From assembly GCA_028289455.1 (NCBI GenBank), contig JANQPN010000025.1, positions 62,001 to 126,000 of the forward strand: a stretch of DNA of 64,000 bases, given 5' to 3'. The notes beneath the pieces were generated by a model. That model was not told the DNA's origin. It made no database searches and saw nothing but the letters and a program-made list of their open reading frames with translations. How positions within the stretch are numbered: the first letter of the stretch is position 1; each line of letters starts with the position of its first letter. Positions 35,620 through 45,411 of this stretch are shown here, in pieces. The position numbers were made by a program, and so were the translations under genes. Source of the DNA: Wenzhouxiangellaceae bacterium (GTDB taxonomy: Bacteria > Pseudomonadota > Gammaproteobacteria > Xanthomonadales > Wenzhouxiangellaceae).

Positions 35620-37761
35620 ATGACGTCACAGTATTGGATGGGCGATTTTTTTATTGACTTATCCAGAAATCAAATCACTCGAAGACAGCAGTCGCAAACG
35701 CTAGCGCCTAAAGCGCTGGCTGTTTTGACCTGCCTGGCTGAAAATCAGGGCAAGGTCGTCAGCCATGAAACACTGCTGTCTGAAGTCTGGTCAGGTTCGA
35801 TTGTCTCACCCAATTCACTGCAGAGAAGCATCGCCCAATTAAGAAAAGCCCTTGGCGACGACGGCAAAGTCCAGGTTTATATAAAAACCCATGCCAAACA
35901 GGGATACAGTCTGGAGTGCGATGTCCGGTGGCTGCATGAAAATGACCCGACAGCACCCGGCAGCATTGATGAAAACCCCATCGGTTATGCCCTAGCCGGT
36001 GAAGCCATCAGCGATACAGGTATGGCTGATCGACCCCATTCATCCAAGACAGGTTTATGGCTGGGTTCAATTGCAGTTGGAATAATTCTTTTAGGTATTG
36101 TTGGTTACCAGTATTTGTCGCCTGAACAAGCCCCTCAATTAACATTTGATACATTACGCTCGATTACCGCCACTGACGATAAGGAGTTTGATGCAAGTTA
36201 TACCCCTGATGGTCAATACATCGTTTTCCACCGCTATCTGGATAAACTGTGCGCTAATCAATTATGGGCTAAAAATATCAACACACAGCAGGAAATTCTG
36301 CTGACTAAAGATTGGGGTGCCTATGGCAGACACAGCTTTTCCAGCGATGGCAAACGGCTGGTATTTTTAGCCACCGAACCCTGCGGTGAATCAATTACAC
36401 AATTAAATTGTTACAACCTGGTCAGCCTGGATTTTGAGAAGGCACTTGCAAGCCCTCAACAGCCATCTGTAATCCTGCAATGCCAGAATTCACAAGTTCA
36501 ACAGCCTGTCTGGTTAAGTGACGACAATATCGCCCTGCTACAGAAACATTCAGAGCGCTGGAAACTGATCAGTTATTCAATAAGCGGGAACCGCAGCACC
36601 GACATATATGAACTGCAGGATGGCAATTTGATCCACTTTGCCTACTCCGCCAGCGATGATCTGATAGCCGTAACCAGTATCCACGAAAATGGCAGGCACT
36701 ACATCGAAATGCTCAAACCTGATGGACGTATGGTTTCCAGCCATCCGATTGAATACCCACAGGAAATACCTGAGTCTCGACTGCTCTATCCGAATTTTGA
36801 TCCGTTAAACGAGCAGCTGGTTTTCAGCACCGGCAGACAACTTTTTACACTTTCCTATGATGGCAAAGTCAGTAAAATCAGCTCGCCATTTTCAGATACC
36901 ATGCAGCAGCCTGAGTTTCACCCGGACGGTAAACGGCTGCTGATGATTAAGGGACCCTATGACAGCGATATCGTCTCACTGCCACTTAGTCAGATTGCTG
37001 AAACAGCAACAGCTGGTCCCTGGCCAAGTTTTGAACGCTCAACTGTTGGTGAAGACTTCGCCATCTTTCAGCCGGATGGGGATTTAATTGCTTTCCAGTC
37101 CGAGCGCTCAGGAGAACAGCAGCTTTGGATAAGCACCGGTAACGGACCACAACAGCTGACCCGCTTTCCGGTGGATACATCCATTGCCGGTTTCGATTGG
37201 TCAGCAGACGGCAACAGCCTCCTGGTCAATGCCAATAACGTGCTGACACAGGTATTTCTGGATTCAACTCAGAAGGCTTTTCCCTTAGCGTATCCTGTAT
37301 CCCGGCTGTACCAATGGGACAGTCAAAGCAACACCGCTTTATTGCTGTTGCGCATCCAAGGGGTAGCAAAACTTGTGGAGTATGATTTAGGCAACAGCGA
37401 GATTATCGAAGTATCAGATAAGCGAGTACTCTGGGCACTCAAAAGCGAGGATGGACGACTCATTTATAAAGATACCCTGGATCAATTCTGGCAGCCGGGC
37501 CCCGTCGAACCAAGGCATATTGAGCCATTAAACGGACAGGCTGGGCGCGCTAAATCATTTGTCATCAATGGCAATGCAATCTACGCGATCAACGCAGAAA
37601 ATCAGTTATGGACCTATGACCTTACCAATGACACTTTTACCATTCTTGGTGAAGTCACTGCCGATGTTGATTATCTATCGGATATTAATCAGACACAGCT
37701 TTTGATGACCATCCAGGTGGCTGCTAAAAAAGAGGTCGTTGAACTTTCTTTCAGCGAATAA
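35620..37761 (+). CDS. CadC-like membrane transcription regulator with PD40 propeller
   Basis: About 713 residues from the ATG of MTSQYWMGDFFIDLS, with AGAGG five bases upstream. Winged-helix OmpR-type DNA-binding domain at about 5-105 (LAPKALAVLTCLAENQGKVV, LLSEVWSG, NSLQRSIAQLRKALGD). One membrane helix is at about 147-165 (GLWLGSIAVGIILLGIVGY). The rest is a periplasmic PD40 propeller (TPDGQYIVFHRY, SSDGKRLVFLA, QPDGDLIAFQSERSG). This one-component layout lets a periplasmic ligand act on DNA. The divergent esterase run is the likely target. Confidence 0.87.
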   Translation: MTSQYWMGDFFIDLSRNQITRRQQSQTLAPKALAVLTCLAENQGKVVSHETLLSEVWSGSIVSPNSLQRSIAQLRKALGDDGKVQVYIKTHAKQGYSLECDVRWLHENDPTAPGSIDENPIGYALAGEAISDTGMADRPHSSKTGLWLGSIAVGIILLGIVGYQYLSPEQAPQLTFDTLRSITATDDKEFDASYTPDGQYIVFHRYLDKLCANQLWAKNINTQQEILLTKDWGAYGRHSFSSDGKRLVFLATEPCGESITQLNCYNLVSLDFEKALASPQQPSVILQCQNSQVQQPVWLSDDNIALLQKHSERWKLISYSISGNRSTDIYELQDGNLIHFAYSASDDLIAVTSIHENGRHYIEMLKPDGRMVSSHPIEYPQEIPESRLLYPNFDPLNEQLVFSTGRQLFTLSYDGKVSKISSPFSDTMQQPEFHPDGKRLLMIKGPYDSDIVSLPLSQIAETATAGPWPSFERSTVGEDFAIFQPDGDLIAFQSERSGEQQLWISTGNGPQQLTRFPVDTSIAGFDWSADGNSLLVNANNVLTQVFLDSTQKAFPLAYPVSRLYQWDSQSNTALLLLRIQGVAKLVEYDLGNSEIIEVSDKRVLWALKSEDGRLIYKDTLDQFWQPGPVEPRHIEPLNGQAGRAKSFVINGNAIYAINAENQLWTYDLTNDTFTILGEVTADVDYLSDINQTQLLMTIQVAAKKEVVELSFSE

Positions 37762-37837
37762 AGCAATACAAGGTATCTGTGCCGACTCGGGCTACTTCAG
37801 CTTTTTTATGCGTTTTTGAAGCTTAAACTCAGGCGCT

Positions 37838-38053
37838 TTAATCACCAGGCTGGCTAAACAAACGATACAAAATCACTACCCAAAAAACGAATCCAACAGC
37901 TAATAACAGGATGCCAAGGTAATAGCTGAAAAATGGGATCATGCCGGCCATCTCATCATACAGCTTTTGACCTGATTCGCTGAACCTCCCCCAGGCACCA
38001 AACACCAATGCAACCAATCCTAAAATGCTTAAAACGATAGCTGTTATCAACAT
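37838..38053 (-). CDS. Small two-helix membrane protein
   Basis: 71 residues with two hydrophobic segments (MLITAIVLSILGLVALVFGAW; FFSYYLGILLLAVGFVFWVVILY) and a short charged loop. Family not recognised. Convergent with the CadC-like gene and just outside the first tRNA-Phe remnant, so it lies at the left edge of the island-like region. Confidence 0.55.
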   Translation of the reverse strand: MLITAIVLSILGLVALVFGAWGRFSESGQKLYDEMAGMIPFFSYYLGILLLAVGFVFWVVILYRLFSQPGD

Positions 38054-38372
38054 ATGATTAATATTGTTTAGTTTCGAAGAATCATGGTGGCCAGGGGTGG
38101 AATAGAATCACCGACACACGGACTTCCTGTTCTAGGGTACCAGTTTAATGTCAATGTGATCATTGCTGATTTGATATATAAATGCACACCGTTTATGTAA
38201 TCAAGGTTATTTCAGGCATAAGCTCAGTCATAGTGAATTCAAAAATTACACAAATGGTGCTTGTACAGTCTGGCTTCGCTGCCATGCTATCTACCTGGAA
38301 GCAATAAATGACTGTTGATACAATCGATCCGGGGTTAAGGGTGAATTCTCAATAATAATAAAGAGAAATAGC
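38054..38372. other. Intergenic region at left edge of tRNA-Phe island
   Basis: Contains the oldest-looking tRNA-Phe 3' remnant at 38085-38124. Otherwise AT-rich, with the ribosome binding site (AGAGAAA) for the next gene. No other feature recognised. Confidence 0.4.
38085..38124 (-). repeat. Degenerate tRNA-Phe 3'-end remnant
   Basis: Begins with the complement of CCA plus the acceptor stem, as at 52981. It follows the tRNA 3' half with about six mismatches in 40 bases, so it is the most decayed of three remnants. Same orientation as the intact gene. Confidence 0.6.
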
Positions 38373-39743
38373 ATGTATAAAATTAAAAGCTGCAGGGGAT
38401 GTTTCCAAAAATCCGCCCTGGCACTGCTATGTTTATGCAGCAGCCTGTCAGCAAGCGATGATCTGGCAACTCGTTATCAATTGGCCTACCTTGATTTAAT
38501 CGAACTGGTTGATCGTACGCAACAGCTCAGCATAAGCAGTCTGGATCAAAGTATTTCCCTGCAATATGCCAATGATCAAATCAATGCTTTAACTGCAGAT
38601 GACCTGTTATTCATCAGCGAAAACAGCCCAGACATTTATCAGCTCGAATCAGTCATTCTAAAACTCCACCGTCAGGTTTATGAGCTGGAGACACAATTCC
38701 TTGCTGTTAACCAATCACACACAAGAACATCGCAAACCCGGTCAGAAGACGGTGATATCGAAATTCCGCCCATTGACGTATTTGGTGAATGTGATGCGAC
38801 AACGCCCAGCCTGGCCATTGCCTCGCTGACCACCAAGGCTGTCCTGGAGGAAGCGTTATCTGTTGCCAGAGGGGGCTGTTTACAAACCGTTGTTGTTGGC
38901 GGCACTGGTGGCAACAACGCATTACTGTGTGAAGGTTTGGAGATAGCCGCTGTGGCAGCGGCGACAGCGTTTGAAGCGGAGGAATTTTGCCTTTCAGAAA
39001 AACGCGCTGGAACCGGCGAGGCCATTTATGACCTGAGCAGCAATATCGCCACATTTCTCAACAGCCGGTTTGATGATGACATTTCCACCCGTGCCACTCA
39101 GGAGTCAGTCAATGCGGTGCAGGACAGCGTGGACAATGCCAACGAAACTTTGAACGATGTGGAAACCAGCCTGAACGATAATTTCCCTGTGATCGAGAAT
39201 GACCTGGAAGCCACCTTGTCCAACCTCAGTCAGCTGGAAACCGGACTAGGCGGTGTTGTAGCTCAGCTTCAGGACTTGCAGTTTCGTGCGCAAATCCAGC
39301 AAATTGATCTCAGCGATGTCCAATTTCGAACCGCCGATCTGCAGCAGCTGGCTGACGAAACACGCACAGACACCTTGAACATACTGCAGAATCTGGCTGC
39401 GCTGGCTACCGATCAGGCACAATCAAGTGCAGCTGCACAAGCCGATCTGGCCGAAGCCAATCGAGACCGTATCGCAGCGGTGCTGGGCAACCAGAACGCA
39501 TCGGTTATCCGCTATCAACTACCTGCCGCTCAAGGTGGCGAACTGGAGGAAGTGCGTGAAGTGGTGATCCAGTCACTAGCCAGCATTACACAAATCGGCG
39601 GCCAGGTGGGTAATGCCACCAAGGCCATCAACATGGGTGATCAAGCCTTCAATAACGGTGATTTTCTAACCGCCTATCAACGCTACGCCGAGGCCTATCT
39701 GGCATTGATCAGCGCCAACTCTACGCTGCGTGCAGAACGATGA
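38373..39743 (+). CDS. Secreted coiled-coil protein
   Basis: 456 residues. Signal peptide with Cys-rich end (ALALLCLCSSLSAS; about 12-28). The central part has a Gly/Ala stretch (VVVGGTGGNNALLC, IAAVAAATAFEAEEF). Residues about 245-380 look like a long coiled coil (SVNAVQDSVDNANETLNDVETSL, then LQNLAALATDQAQSSAAAQADLAEANRD). A TPR-like end follows (GDFLTAYQRYAEAYLALI). Unknown family. Its stop overlaps the start of the next gene (ATGA), so it is co-translated with the large BACON protein and probably works with it. Confidence 0.65.
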   Translation: MYKIKSCRGCFQKSALALLCLCSSLSASDDLATRYQLAYLDLIELVDRTQQLSISSLDQSISLQYANDQINALTADDLLFISENSPDIYQLESVILKLHRQVYELETQFLAVNQSHTRTSQTRSEDGDIEIPPIDVFGECDATTPSLAIASLTTKAVLEEALSVARGGCLQTVVVGGTGGNNALLCEGLEIAAVAAATAFEAEEFCLSEKRAGTGEAIYDLSSNIATFLNSRFDDDISTRATQESVNAVQDSVDNANETLNDVETSLNDNFPVIENDLEATLSNLSQLETGLGGVVAQLQDLQFRAQIQQIDLSDVQFRTADLQQLADETRTDTLNILQNLAALATDQAQSSAAAQADLAEANRDRIAAVLGNQNASVIRYQLPAAQGGELEEVREVVIQSLASITQIGGQVGNATKAINMGDQAFNNGDFLTAYQRYAEAYLALISANSTLRAER

Positions 39744-42700
39744 AATCCTTACGTCTGCTGGTTTTAGTTATTGCGCTACTACCTGAATGGTTGGGTGCGG
39801 TTCTTGTACCTGAGGGCACACCATTGTCTCTGGGTAGTTATGAAACTTCTTCCAACGGCGGGACCCTGGTAACGATTGATACCAACCCCGTAACGGGTGA
39901 GTACGTCGCGTGTGTTGCAGTCACCAACACTGATGCCATTATTTTTGAATGCTTCAGGCGCTCTGCGGATGATGCGCCACTGTCTCAATTTGGCGACTTT
40001 TTCGAAAACGCATCTTCCAGTGATGCCGTGTTCACGAGTTTCGATGTCATTCTTAACGATGCCGGCCAGTCGTTCCTGATCATACAAGTGCAAGTGAATT
40101 TCGTAGAACAGCACTTAATTTTTGGCTTCGCTCAGGACGGTAGCACGCTGTTCCCGGTCATCACACTTCCCAGCGGTGACGCAGCCAATTTAGCGCTGCT
40201 GCCCGGAGGATTTGCACTGGCGCTAAGCACGGCGGGCAATAACAACGAAGTCAGGGTGTACAGTGACAGCGGTCAGCTGCAGACAGTTATTCCACTCACC
40301 GCAGCAAACCGCGATCGCGTCAGTGTAGGAACAAACCGTTCGGGCGATATTTTGGCTGCCTGGGTAGAGGATGAGTTCATCCTGGAGGCTCAAGCGTATC
40401 GCCCGGATGGAATCCCACAGAGCGACGTTCTGCAGGTTTATCAGGCACAACCGGTCAGTGGCTTTTTGCCCAGTCTGTCAATTCCGCAGATTGAAGCCAT
40501 AAACGGTAATGTTGCTGTGATCGCATGGGCTGATGCAATCTTCGGAATCAATGCTACACAGCGTGCTACCCTGCAGTTCACCGGCAGCCTATTGGATTCT
40601 CCGGCACCACTTTATGGTGGTGCACAAGATACGATTCAGATCGATTCTGCCCCCAGGATCGGTGCTCGTGGTATTGGTGATGACTACACAGCAGTGTCCG
40701 TAAAAACCGATATCCTTCCCCGAATCAGAGGCAATTTGAATTTTACCCTTGCTGGTCAGTTAGCCCTGGAGGGTGACCTGGAGCCTGAAGTATTGTTTCT
40801 GGAACCGTCAAGCGGTTTGTTAAGTAGCACATTCATTGTAGGCGAGGCAGAAAGTTACGATATTGGCATGCTTGCCAATGGCGACATACTACTCGCACGT
40901 TTATTCCCCTCGCCAACACCACGAGGCGGAGAAGAGATGTTTGATCTCACAGTCACCCGACTATTCCAACCAGCCGTTTTCCAAGCCACTGGTGACACTG
41001 TGATCGAAGGCAACCCGGCCGGCGGACAAGGTCCATTGGCAGCCCCGCAAGTAGTGCTGGTCAACCCACATCCCACAGGAGAAGCAGTTTCGGTCTCATA
41101 CTTCACTCGCGATAATACCGCCTCCGAAGGCTTTGACTACCAGTTCACCAGTGGTGAATTAACCTTCCCAGACGCTTCAGTCTCCAGTCAAACTGTATCG
41201 ATTCCCATTCAGCCTGATGATGTTATCGAGTTGGATGAAACCTTCACGTTCAACCTGGAGAGCAGTAACAATGCCGTGATTCGCAATGGCGGCGCCGTAG
41301 CGACCATTACCATCGAAAACGATGACCAAACCCCAGACATCGATGTTGACTGTGAACCCCAGCCCGGGCCTTGCAAAATGATCGAAGAACCCCTGCCTAA
41401 CCAAACCACTAACCTAGTGTTTATGGCAACCATGCTGGAACCGATAGGCATTGACATTGCTTTCGATTATTCCACAGTGGATGGTACTGCCACGGCAGGG
41501 GAAGATTATCTGACCACAGAAGGCTCGGTCACTATTCCGGCCGGCGTCACGCAAGCCACATTCACGATCCCAATATTGGGTGACGACCAAACAGAAGACA
41601 CCGAGATCTTTAGTGTGACATTGAGTGCAGATCCCGATGTCAGCCTGCCACAAACGGTCTTCGACGTGGCAATTGCAGATGACACCTTGTGCTTTATTGA
41701 AATACAACCCGTCGGACATGATTTGCCGCTGGACGGCGGTATGCGCAGTTTTTCCGTCACCACCCCAGATGAGTGTGCATGGACAGCTATGGCTAACGTT
41801 CCCTGGGTAACTCTCGATGGTCAATCCACGGCAGGTACCGGTAACGCAACACTCAATTACACAGTTGATGCCCGCAACGATCAATCTGCACCACCCAGAT
41901 TCGCTGAGATTGCTGTATCGACCAATTTAGAAACCCAGCTGCATTTTGTTGAACAAGAAGGTGACGCCGCCTTTTGTGGTTTTGTGGCCACCCCCGATAT
42001 CTTAAACTTCTCACAAACCGGGGGTGACGCCAGTGCAGCGATCGCTACGCCTCATCCTGATCAATGTGCCTGGGAAGCCTTCAGCGACATACCGTGGTTG
42101 ACCATTCAATCACCGACAGTGCCCACATTGGGTAATGGCGCACTCAACATATCTGTTGCGCCCAATACAGCTGAACCCAACGTTGAGACACCCACCCGGA
42201 TGACACAATTGGATGCACCGTTCAGTTTGCAAGTTATTCAGCAAGGCTGCACGTTTGACCTGGCCAGTCCAAATGCGGATGTCCAAGCTGACGGTGATGA
42301 CAGTGTGATTATCGACGTGTTGACCTCAGGCGGACTCAACGGCAGTTGCCCATGGACCGCTGTGGCCAATGCACCATGGATATTGGTGCTGGAGGGCAGC
42401 TCGGTTACCGGAGACGGTCAGGTAACGTTGGATGTGTTACCGAACCCCTCGGTACTACCCAGAGTAGGAACGGTACAAGTTGCCGATGAAATATTCATGG
42501 TTAATCAGGACGGGCAACCGTGTGAATACGATCTGGAACCGGATATGATCGAGGTTTGTCCCGATGGTGATCTCACACTTTTGGAAATAACCGCCACTGC
42601 CGGTTGCAGCTGGACTCTCATGCCGGATGCAAACTGGTTGGATATCACTGTTAATCAAAACGGTGTTGGCAATGAGTTCGCCGAGCTGATCATCGATCCC

Positions 42701-43399
42701 AATCTTGCTGAGCAAGGCCGTATCAGTGATATCCAATTACTCAGTCTTGAGGAGATGACATTACAAGCCACCACGACTATTAACCAGTTGCCATTTCTGG
42801 TGTTTGCCGAGTTTGATGGCACCCGGCCAACCGACTGGATCTACTCTCCTGATGCTAACTGGTTGACCACTGATGGTCAGTTGATGGGTAATTTGTTGGG
42901 TTCCGGCAATGGACAGGCCATTGATCAATCCATCAATGGTGCCTGCTCAGATTGTAAAATCGAAACCACTGCTACCGTCAGCACCGCCAGCAGCGGCAGC
43001 TTTGATACATTGACGCTGGTCGGCTGGTACCGCGATCAGAATAACTTTGTTGGTTTAAGCATGGACGAATTCGCTAACGTCTGGCGTCTTACGGAAGTTG
43101 TTGGTGGTGTCCCGTTCACAGCAGAAGTGCCCGTCGCCCAGATTCTCCCAAACCAGTCGTATGACCTAACACTGCAATTTGATGGCAGCACTTTCTCTGC
43201 CACTGTTGATGATGAGCTCTTGTTACAATTGCCCCGTCAATCAAGCAGCCCCATAGGATTTGCTGGATTTATGGTGAATGACAACAATGCCACCTTTTCA
43301 GAATTAAGAGTAACCGGTATCAGCAAAGACTTAGAGTTTTTGTTCATTGATTCATTTGAGACAGTTGCCGATGTTGGCTTTTCGGTTTGCACCCAGTGA
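39740..43399 (+). CDS. Large secreted Calx-beta/BACON-domain protein
   Basis: 1219 residues, signal peptide about 1-19. The first 400 residues resemble a beta-propeller or repeat region (VAVTNTDAIIFECFRRS; LALLPGGFALALSTAG). Two Calx-beta domains follow (about 415-530 and 555-645; VSYFTRDNTASEGFDYQFTSGELTF and FDYSTVDGTATAGEDYL). Then come about four BACON-like Cys/Trp modules (CAWTAMANVPWVTL, CAWEAFSDIPWLTI, CPWTAVANAPWILV, CSWTLMPDANWLDI). The C-terminal 190 residues form a lectin/LamG-like sandwich (FDTLTLVGWYRDQNNFVGL). Likely surface or extracellular carbohydrate or matrix binding. First cargo module downstream of the oldest tRNA remnant. Confidence 0.78.
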   Translation: MKSLRLLVLVIALLPEWLGAVLVPEGTPLSLGSYETSSNGGTLVTIDTNPVTGEYVACVAVTNTDAIIFECFRRSADDAPLSQFGDFFENASSSDAVFTSFDVILNDAGQSFLIIQVQVNFVEQHLIFGFAQDGSTLFPVITLPSGDAANLALLPGGFALALSTAGNNNEVRVYSDSGQLQTVIPLTAANRDRVSVGTNRSGDILAAWVEDEFILEAQAYRPDGIPQSDVLQVYQAQPVSGFLPSLSIPQIEAINGNVAVIAWADAIFGINATQRATLQFTGSLLDSPAPLYGGAQDTIQIDSAPRIGARGIGDDYTAVSVKTDILPRIRGNLNFTLAGQLALEGDLEPEVLFLEPSSGLLSSTFIVGEAESYDIGMLANGDILLARLFPSPTPRGGEEMFDLTVTRLFQPAVFQATGDTVIEGNPAGGQGPLAAPQVVLVNPHPTGEAVSVSYFTRDNTASEGFDYQFTSGELTFPDASVSSQTVSIPIQPDDVIELDETFTFNLESSNNAVIRNGGAVATITIENDDQTPDIDVDCEPQPGPCKMIEEPLPNQTTNLVFMATMLEPIGIDIAFDYSTVDGTATAGEDYLTTEGSVTIPAGVTQATFTIPILGDDQTEDTEIFSVTLSADPDVSLPQTVFDVAIADDTLCFIEIQPVGHDLPLDGGMRSFSVTTPDECAWTAMANVPWVTLDGQSTAGTGNATLNYTVDARNDQSAPPRFAEIAVSTNLETQLHFVEQEGDAAFCGFVATPDILNFSQTGGDASAAIATPHPDQCAWEAFSDIPWLTIQSPTVPTLGNGALNISVAPNTAEPNVETPTRMTQLDAPFSLQVIQQGCTFDLASPNADVQADGDDSVIIDVLTSGGLNGSCPWTAVANAPWILVLEGSSVTGDGQVTLDVLPNPSVLPRVGTVQVADEIFMVNQDGQPCEYDLEPDMIEVCPDGDLTLLEITATAGCSWTLMPDANWLDITVNQNGVGNEFAELIIDPNLAEQGRISDIQLLSLEEMTLQATTTINQLPFLVFAEFDGTRPTDWIYSPDANWLTTDGQLMGNLLGSGNGQAIDQSINGACSDCKIETTATVSTASSGSFDTLTLVGWYRDQNNFVGLSMDEFANVWRLTEVVGGVPFTAEVPVAQILPNQSYDLTLQFDGSTFSATVDDELLLQLPRQSSSPIGFAGFMVNDNNATFSELRVTGISKDLEFLFIDSFETVADVGFSVCTQ

Positions 43400-43719
43400 A
43401 AACCATTAGGCGCCAGAAGGTTGTCTGATTGATTGGTGGCCAGGGGCGGGATCGAACTACCGGAAGACGCAATTTCTAATTCTGATTGCCAACAGCTCAG
43501 TAATCCCGCTGAGTTCAAAAAAAAACCCGCTTGGCGCATCTGGTTTGCTCATCATGCTCACTTCCACATAAATTACGGACGGATTTCGTAGTTACGGGTT
43601 ATAAAAAAATTATTTATAGATAACTCGATCGGAGCCAGATCATATGGCTTTTTTTCGCACGGATCGCATTTTACCGGTGCTGTTTTGTATCGGCTTCATC
43701 AATTCTGCCTTTTTGTTCA
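43400..43719. other. Intergenic region with tRNA-Phe remnant
   Basis: Holds a tRNA-Phe 3' fragment at 43434-43462 just after the BACON gene, then AT-rich sequence. An A-run flanked by CCGC/GGC-like bases (about 43506-43536) has no clear hairpin. Nothing else recognised. Confidence 0.4.
43434..43462 (-). repeat. tRNA-Phe 3'-end remnant (short)
   Basis: 29 bases matching the CCA end, acceptor and T-arm of the intact tRNA-Phe (52981-53009) with one mismatch, then divergence. Same orientation. Marks the junction between two cargo modules. Confidence 0.7.
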
Positions 43720-44793
43720 ATGGAGACTATTTTGAAAAAACTTGCCATCCTATTGCTCATTTTATGGAGTTTCCCATGTTTCTCTGCCACTACGTACGAT
43801 CAGCAGACGTTTAATTTTTCCTATCAAAACTTAAAATACACCGGCGAGATTATGTCGCCGCTGCAAACTGCAAAAGGCGTTATCGTCATCATACCGGGAC
43901 ATGGCACTACCGACTTTGTGGAGGGTGGCCAGTGGTTGGAGCTGAGAACGTTTTTAGTCCAACAACGGTATCACGTTGTCTATTGGGATAAAGCCGGAAA
44001 TGGCTTGAGTGAAGGTCAATATGACCACAATCAAAGCATTCTTAGCAGTGCCGAGGAGGCGATAGCAGCGATAACCGCAATCCAACCGTTGAATCTCGAC
44101 AATGCTGACAATTTAGGTTTTTGGAGCATCAGCCGCGGCGGCTGGATTGTGCCGAAAATTTCAGAGTTGTATGACGGCATGAAATTTTGGCTATCGATCA
44201 GTGGCACAACCGAACTCGATAACGCTCGCTACATGCTGCAAGCCAATTTGAAGGCAGAACAGCGCAGTAACAAAGAAATCGACATGTTAATGTCAGAGTG
44301 GGATGCTTACCAGCGAATTCTAGTACGCGGTGGCACGTTAGAAGAATTTAATGCAAAAACCGCAAACTTAATGGCTGATCCTTACTTTAATGATAACAAC
44401 TTCCAGATGACAGAGGACATTTTGCAAAATATTCAAGCCTTTTTTCAATCCGGTGAAATCACCTTGGATGAGGCAACAAATCTGGTAGTAATGTACCCAA
44501 GTTTAGAGTCGACACTAACCAGCTTATCCATTCCGGTCATAACCATTCTTGGACGTCTCGACACTCAGGTTGACTGGCAAGCGACCGGTAATCTTTACTC
44601 AAAAGCATCCAAAAACGGCAGTATGCAACTCACCCTCATGTATTTAGACAACTGCAATCACGTTATGCAAAAAAGCGTCACTGGTGGAATCAACGAAGAA
44701 TTACCGCCGGATACGCCGGCGTGTGATGGTTATTATAAAGCGATGACCCGGTGGTTGAATTCTCTGGAGCCGATCAATAACGAGAATGCTTGA
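43720..44793 (+). CDS. Secreted alpha/beta hydrolase
   Basis: 357 residues with signal peptide (KKLAILLLILWSFPCFSA). Hydrolase features: GVIVIIPGHGTTDFVEGG (oxyanion region), VVYWDKAGNGLSEG, nucleophile elbow FWSISRGGW, acid in ITILGRLDTQVDW and catalytic His in DNCNHVMQK. The ATG has no ribosome binding site, whereas the in-frame TTG at 43732 has GGAG six bases before it and keeps the signal peptide, so it may be the true start. The last 125 bases of the gene recur at 47024, past the porin gene. Confidence 0.78.
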   Translation: METILKKLAILLLILWSFPCFSATTYDQQTFNFSYQNLKYTGEIMSPLQTAKGVIVIIPGHGTTDFVEGGQWLELRTFLVQQRYHVVYWDKAGNGLSEGQYDHNQSILSSAEEAIAAITAIQPLNLDNADNLGFWSISRGGWIVPKISELYDGMKFWLSISGTTELDNARYMLQANLKAEQRSNKEIDMLMSEWDAYQRILVRGGTLEEFNAKTANLMADPYFNDNNFQMTEDILQNIQAFFQSGEITLDEATNLVVMYPSLESTLTSLSIPVITILGRLDTQVDWQATGNLYSKASKNGSMQLTLMYLDNCNHVMQKSVTGGINEELPPDTPACDGYYKAMTRWLNSLEPINNENA

Positions 44794-44876
44794 TGGTGCC
44801 CTGAATGGCCAGGCAACGGTTGTGTTCTTGGTGGAGTGCCCGCGGAGGTCTACGATACTTGGGGAAGTTCATTAAC
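44668..44876 (+). repeat. Direct repeat, left copy (hydrolase 3' end)
   Basis: About 209 bp beginning CAAAAAAGCGTCACTGGTGG, spanning the end of the hydrolase gene and about 80 bp beyond. It is nearly identical to 47024-47233. The two copies flank a 2.1-kb segment carrying the porin. Confidence 0.85.
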
Positions 44877-44906
44877 TATCCGCTAGGTGTGGTTAAACAT
44901 CAAATA

Positions 44907-45194
44907 CTACATCAGTAAAACAGAATTGCGGCACCCAACTTTTGCCGGGTTCAGCTTGATGGGTGTCCCAATTGTTTTCAAGAGGTGTGTTTCTAAGGCC
45001 GGGTTGTTGTTGGCGCCGCCCGTGTATCCGGGCAGGTTGAAATTGCCCGGCCCACCGGTTTGAACAAAGAAAACGTCACTGAAAGGAAACGTAAAACCTG
45101 TGGAGTCGAAAAAGTTGCTCCAAATGTCCAGGCAAGCCGTGCCGCTCCCGGTGAGCGATGCGAACGCCGCGGCAATTCCAGAGTTGCCCGCCAT
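44907..45194 (-). pseudogene. Fragment of an unknown secreted-type gene
   Basis: Reading from about 45224 leftwards gives AVTSFFTVQEMAGNSGIA and onwards for about 80 residues, then runs into palindromic repeat copy 6. The Gly/Phe/Pro-rich text (TGGPGNFNLPGYTGG) looks protein-like. There is no export signal or known domain, and an in-frame stop precedes it by ten codons. Best read as a leftover piece stranded by recombination; a real 95-residue protein is less likely. Confidence 0.3.
44928..44972. repeat. Dispersed palindromic repeat, copy 6
   Basis: Extended arms AATTGCGGCACCCAAC and GATGGGTGTCCCAATT around a core with GCCGGGTTCAG. It is the only copy inside the tRNA-Phe island-like region and matches the chromosomal copies. 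Confidence 0.6.
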
Positions 45195-45346
45195 TTCCTG
45201 GACCGTGAAGAAAGATGTAACGGCTTATCATGCGCTACTACTGCATTAAGAGGCTAGATTCTACAAGCGATGATCTATCATCTGTGTAATTTGAACTATC
45301 CAAATTGACAGCGTCTGGTTCTCACTTGGCCAGAGTATTTCTGGCA

Positions 45347-45411
45347 CTGTCATAAAACAGTCATATTACCTTTGTAAACTGTCATAAAACAGTCATATTA
45401 CCTTTGTAATA
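45347..45411 (+). promoter_or_regulatory. Two tandem PhoB boxes upstream of the porin
   Basis: CTGTCATAAAACAGTCATA occurs twice, at 45347-45365 and 45379-45397, exactly 32 bp (about three helical turns) apart. Each is followed by the weaker half-site CCTTTGTAA. This is close to the Pho box consensus (CTGTCATA, three bases, CTGTCAT). TATGCT at 45421 follows at the expected distance from the last half-site. It implies PhoB-dependent induction under phosphate limitation. Confidence 0.85.

Noticed and set aside
16712..44972. Reading the palindromic repeats as simple intrinsic terminators
   Set aside because: They lack T-runs on either side and share core sequence beyond the arms, which independent terminators would not.
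45347..45411. CRISPR-like direct repeats
   Set aside because: Only two copies with 13-bp spacing and a clear Pho box sequence; no spacer array or cas genes.
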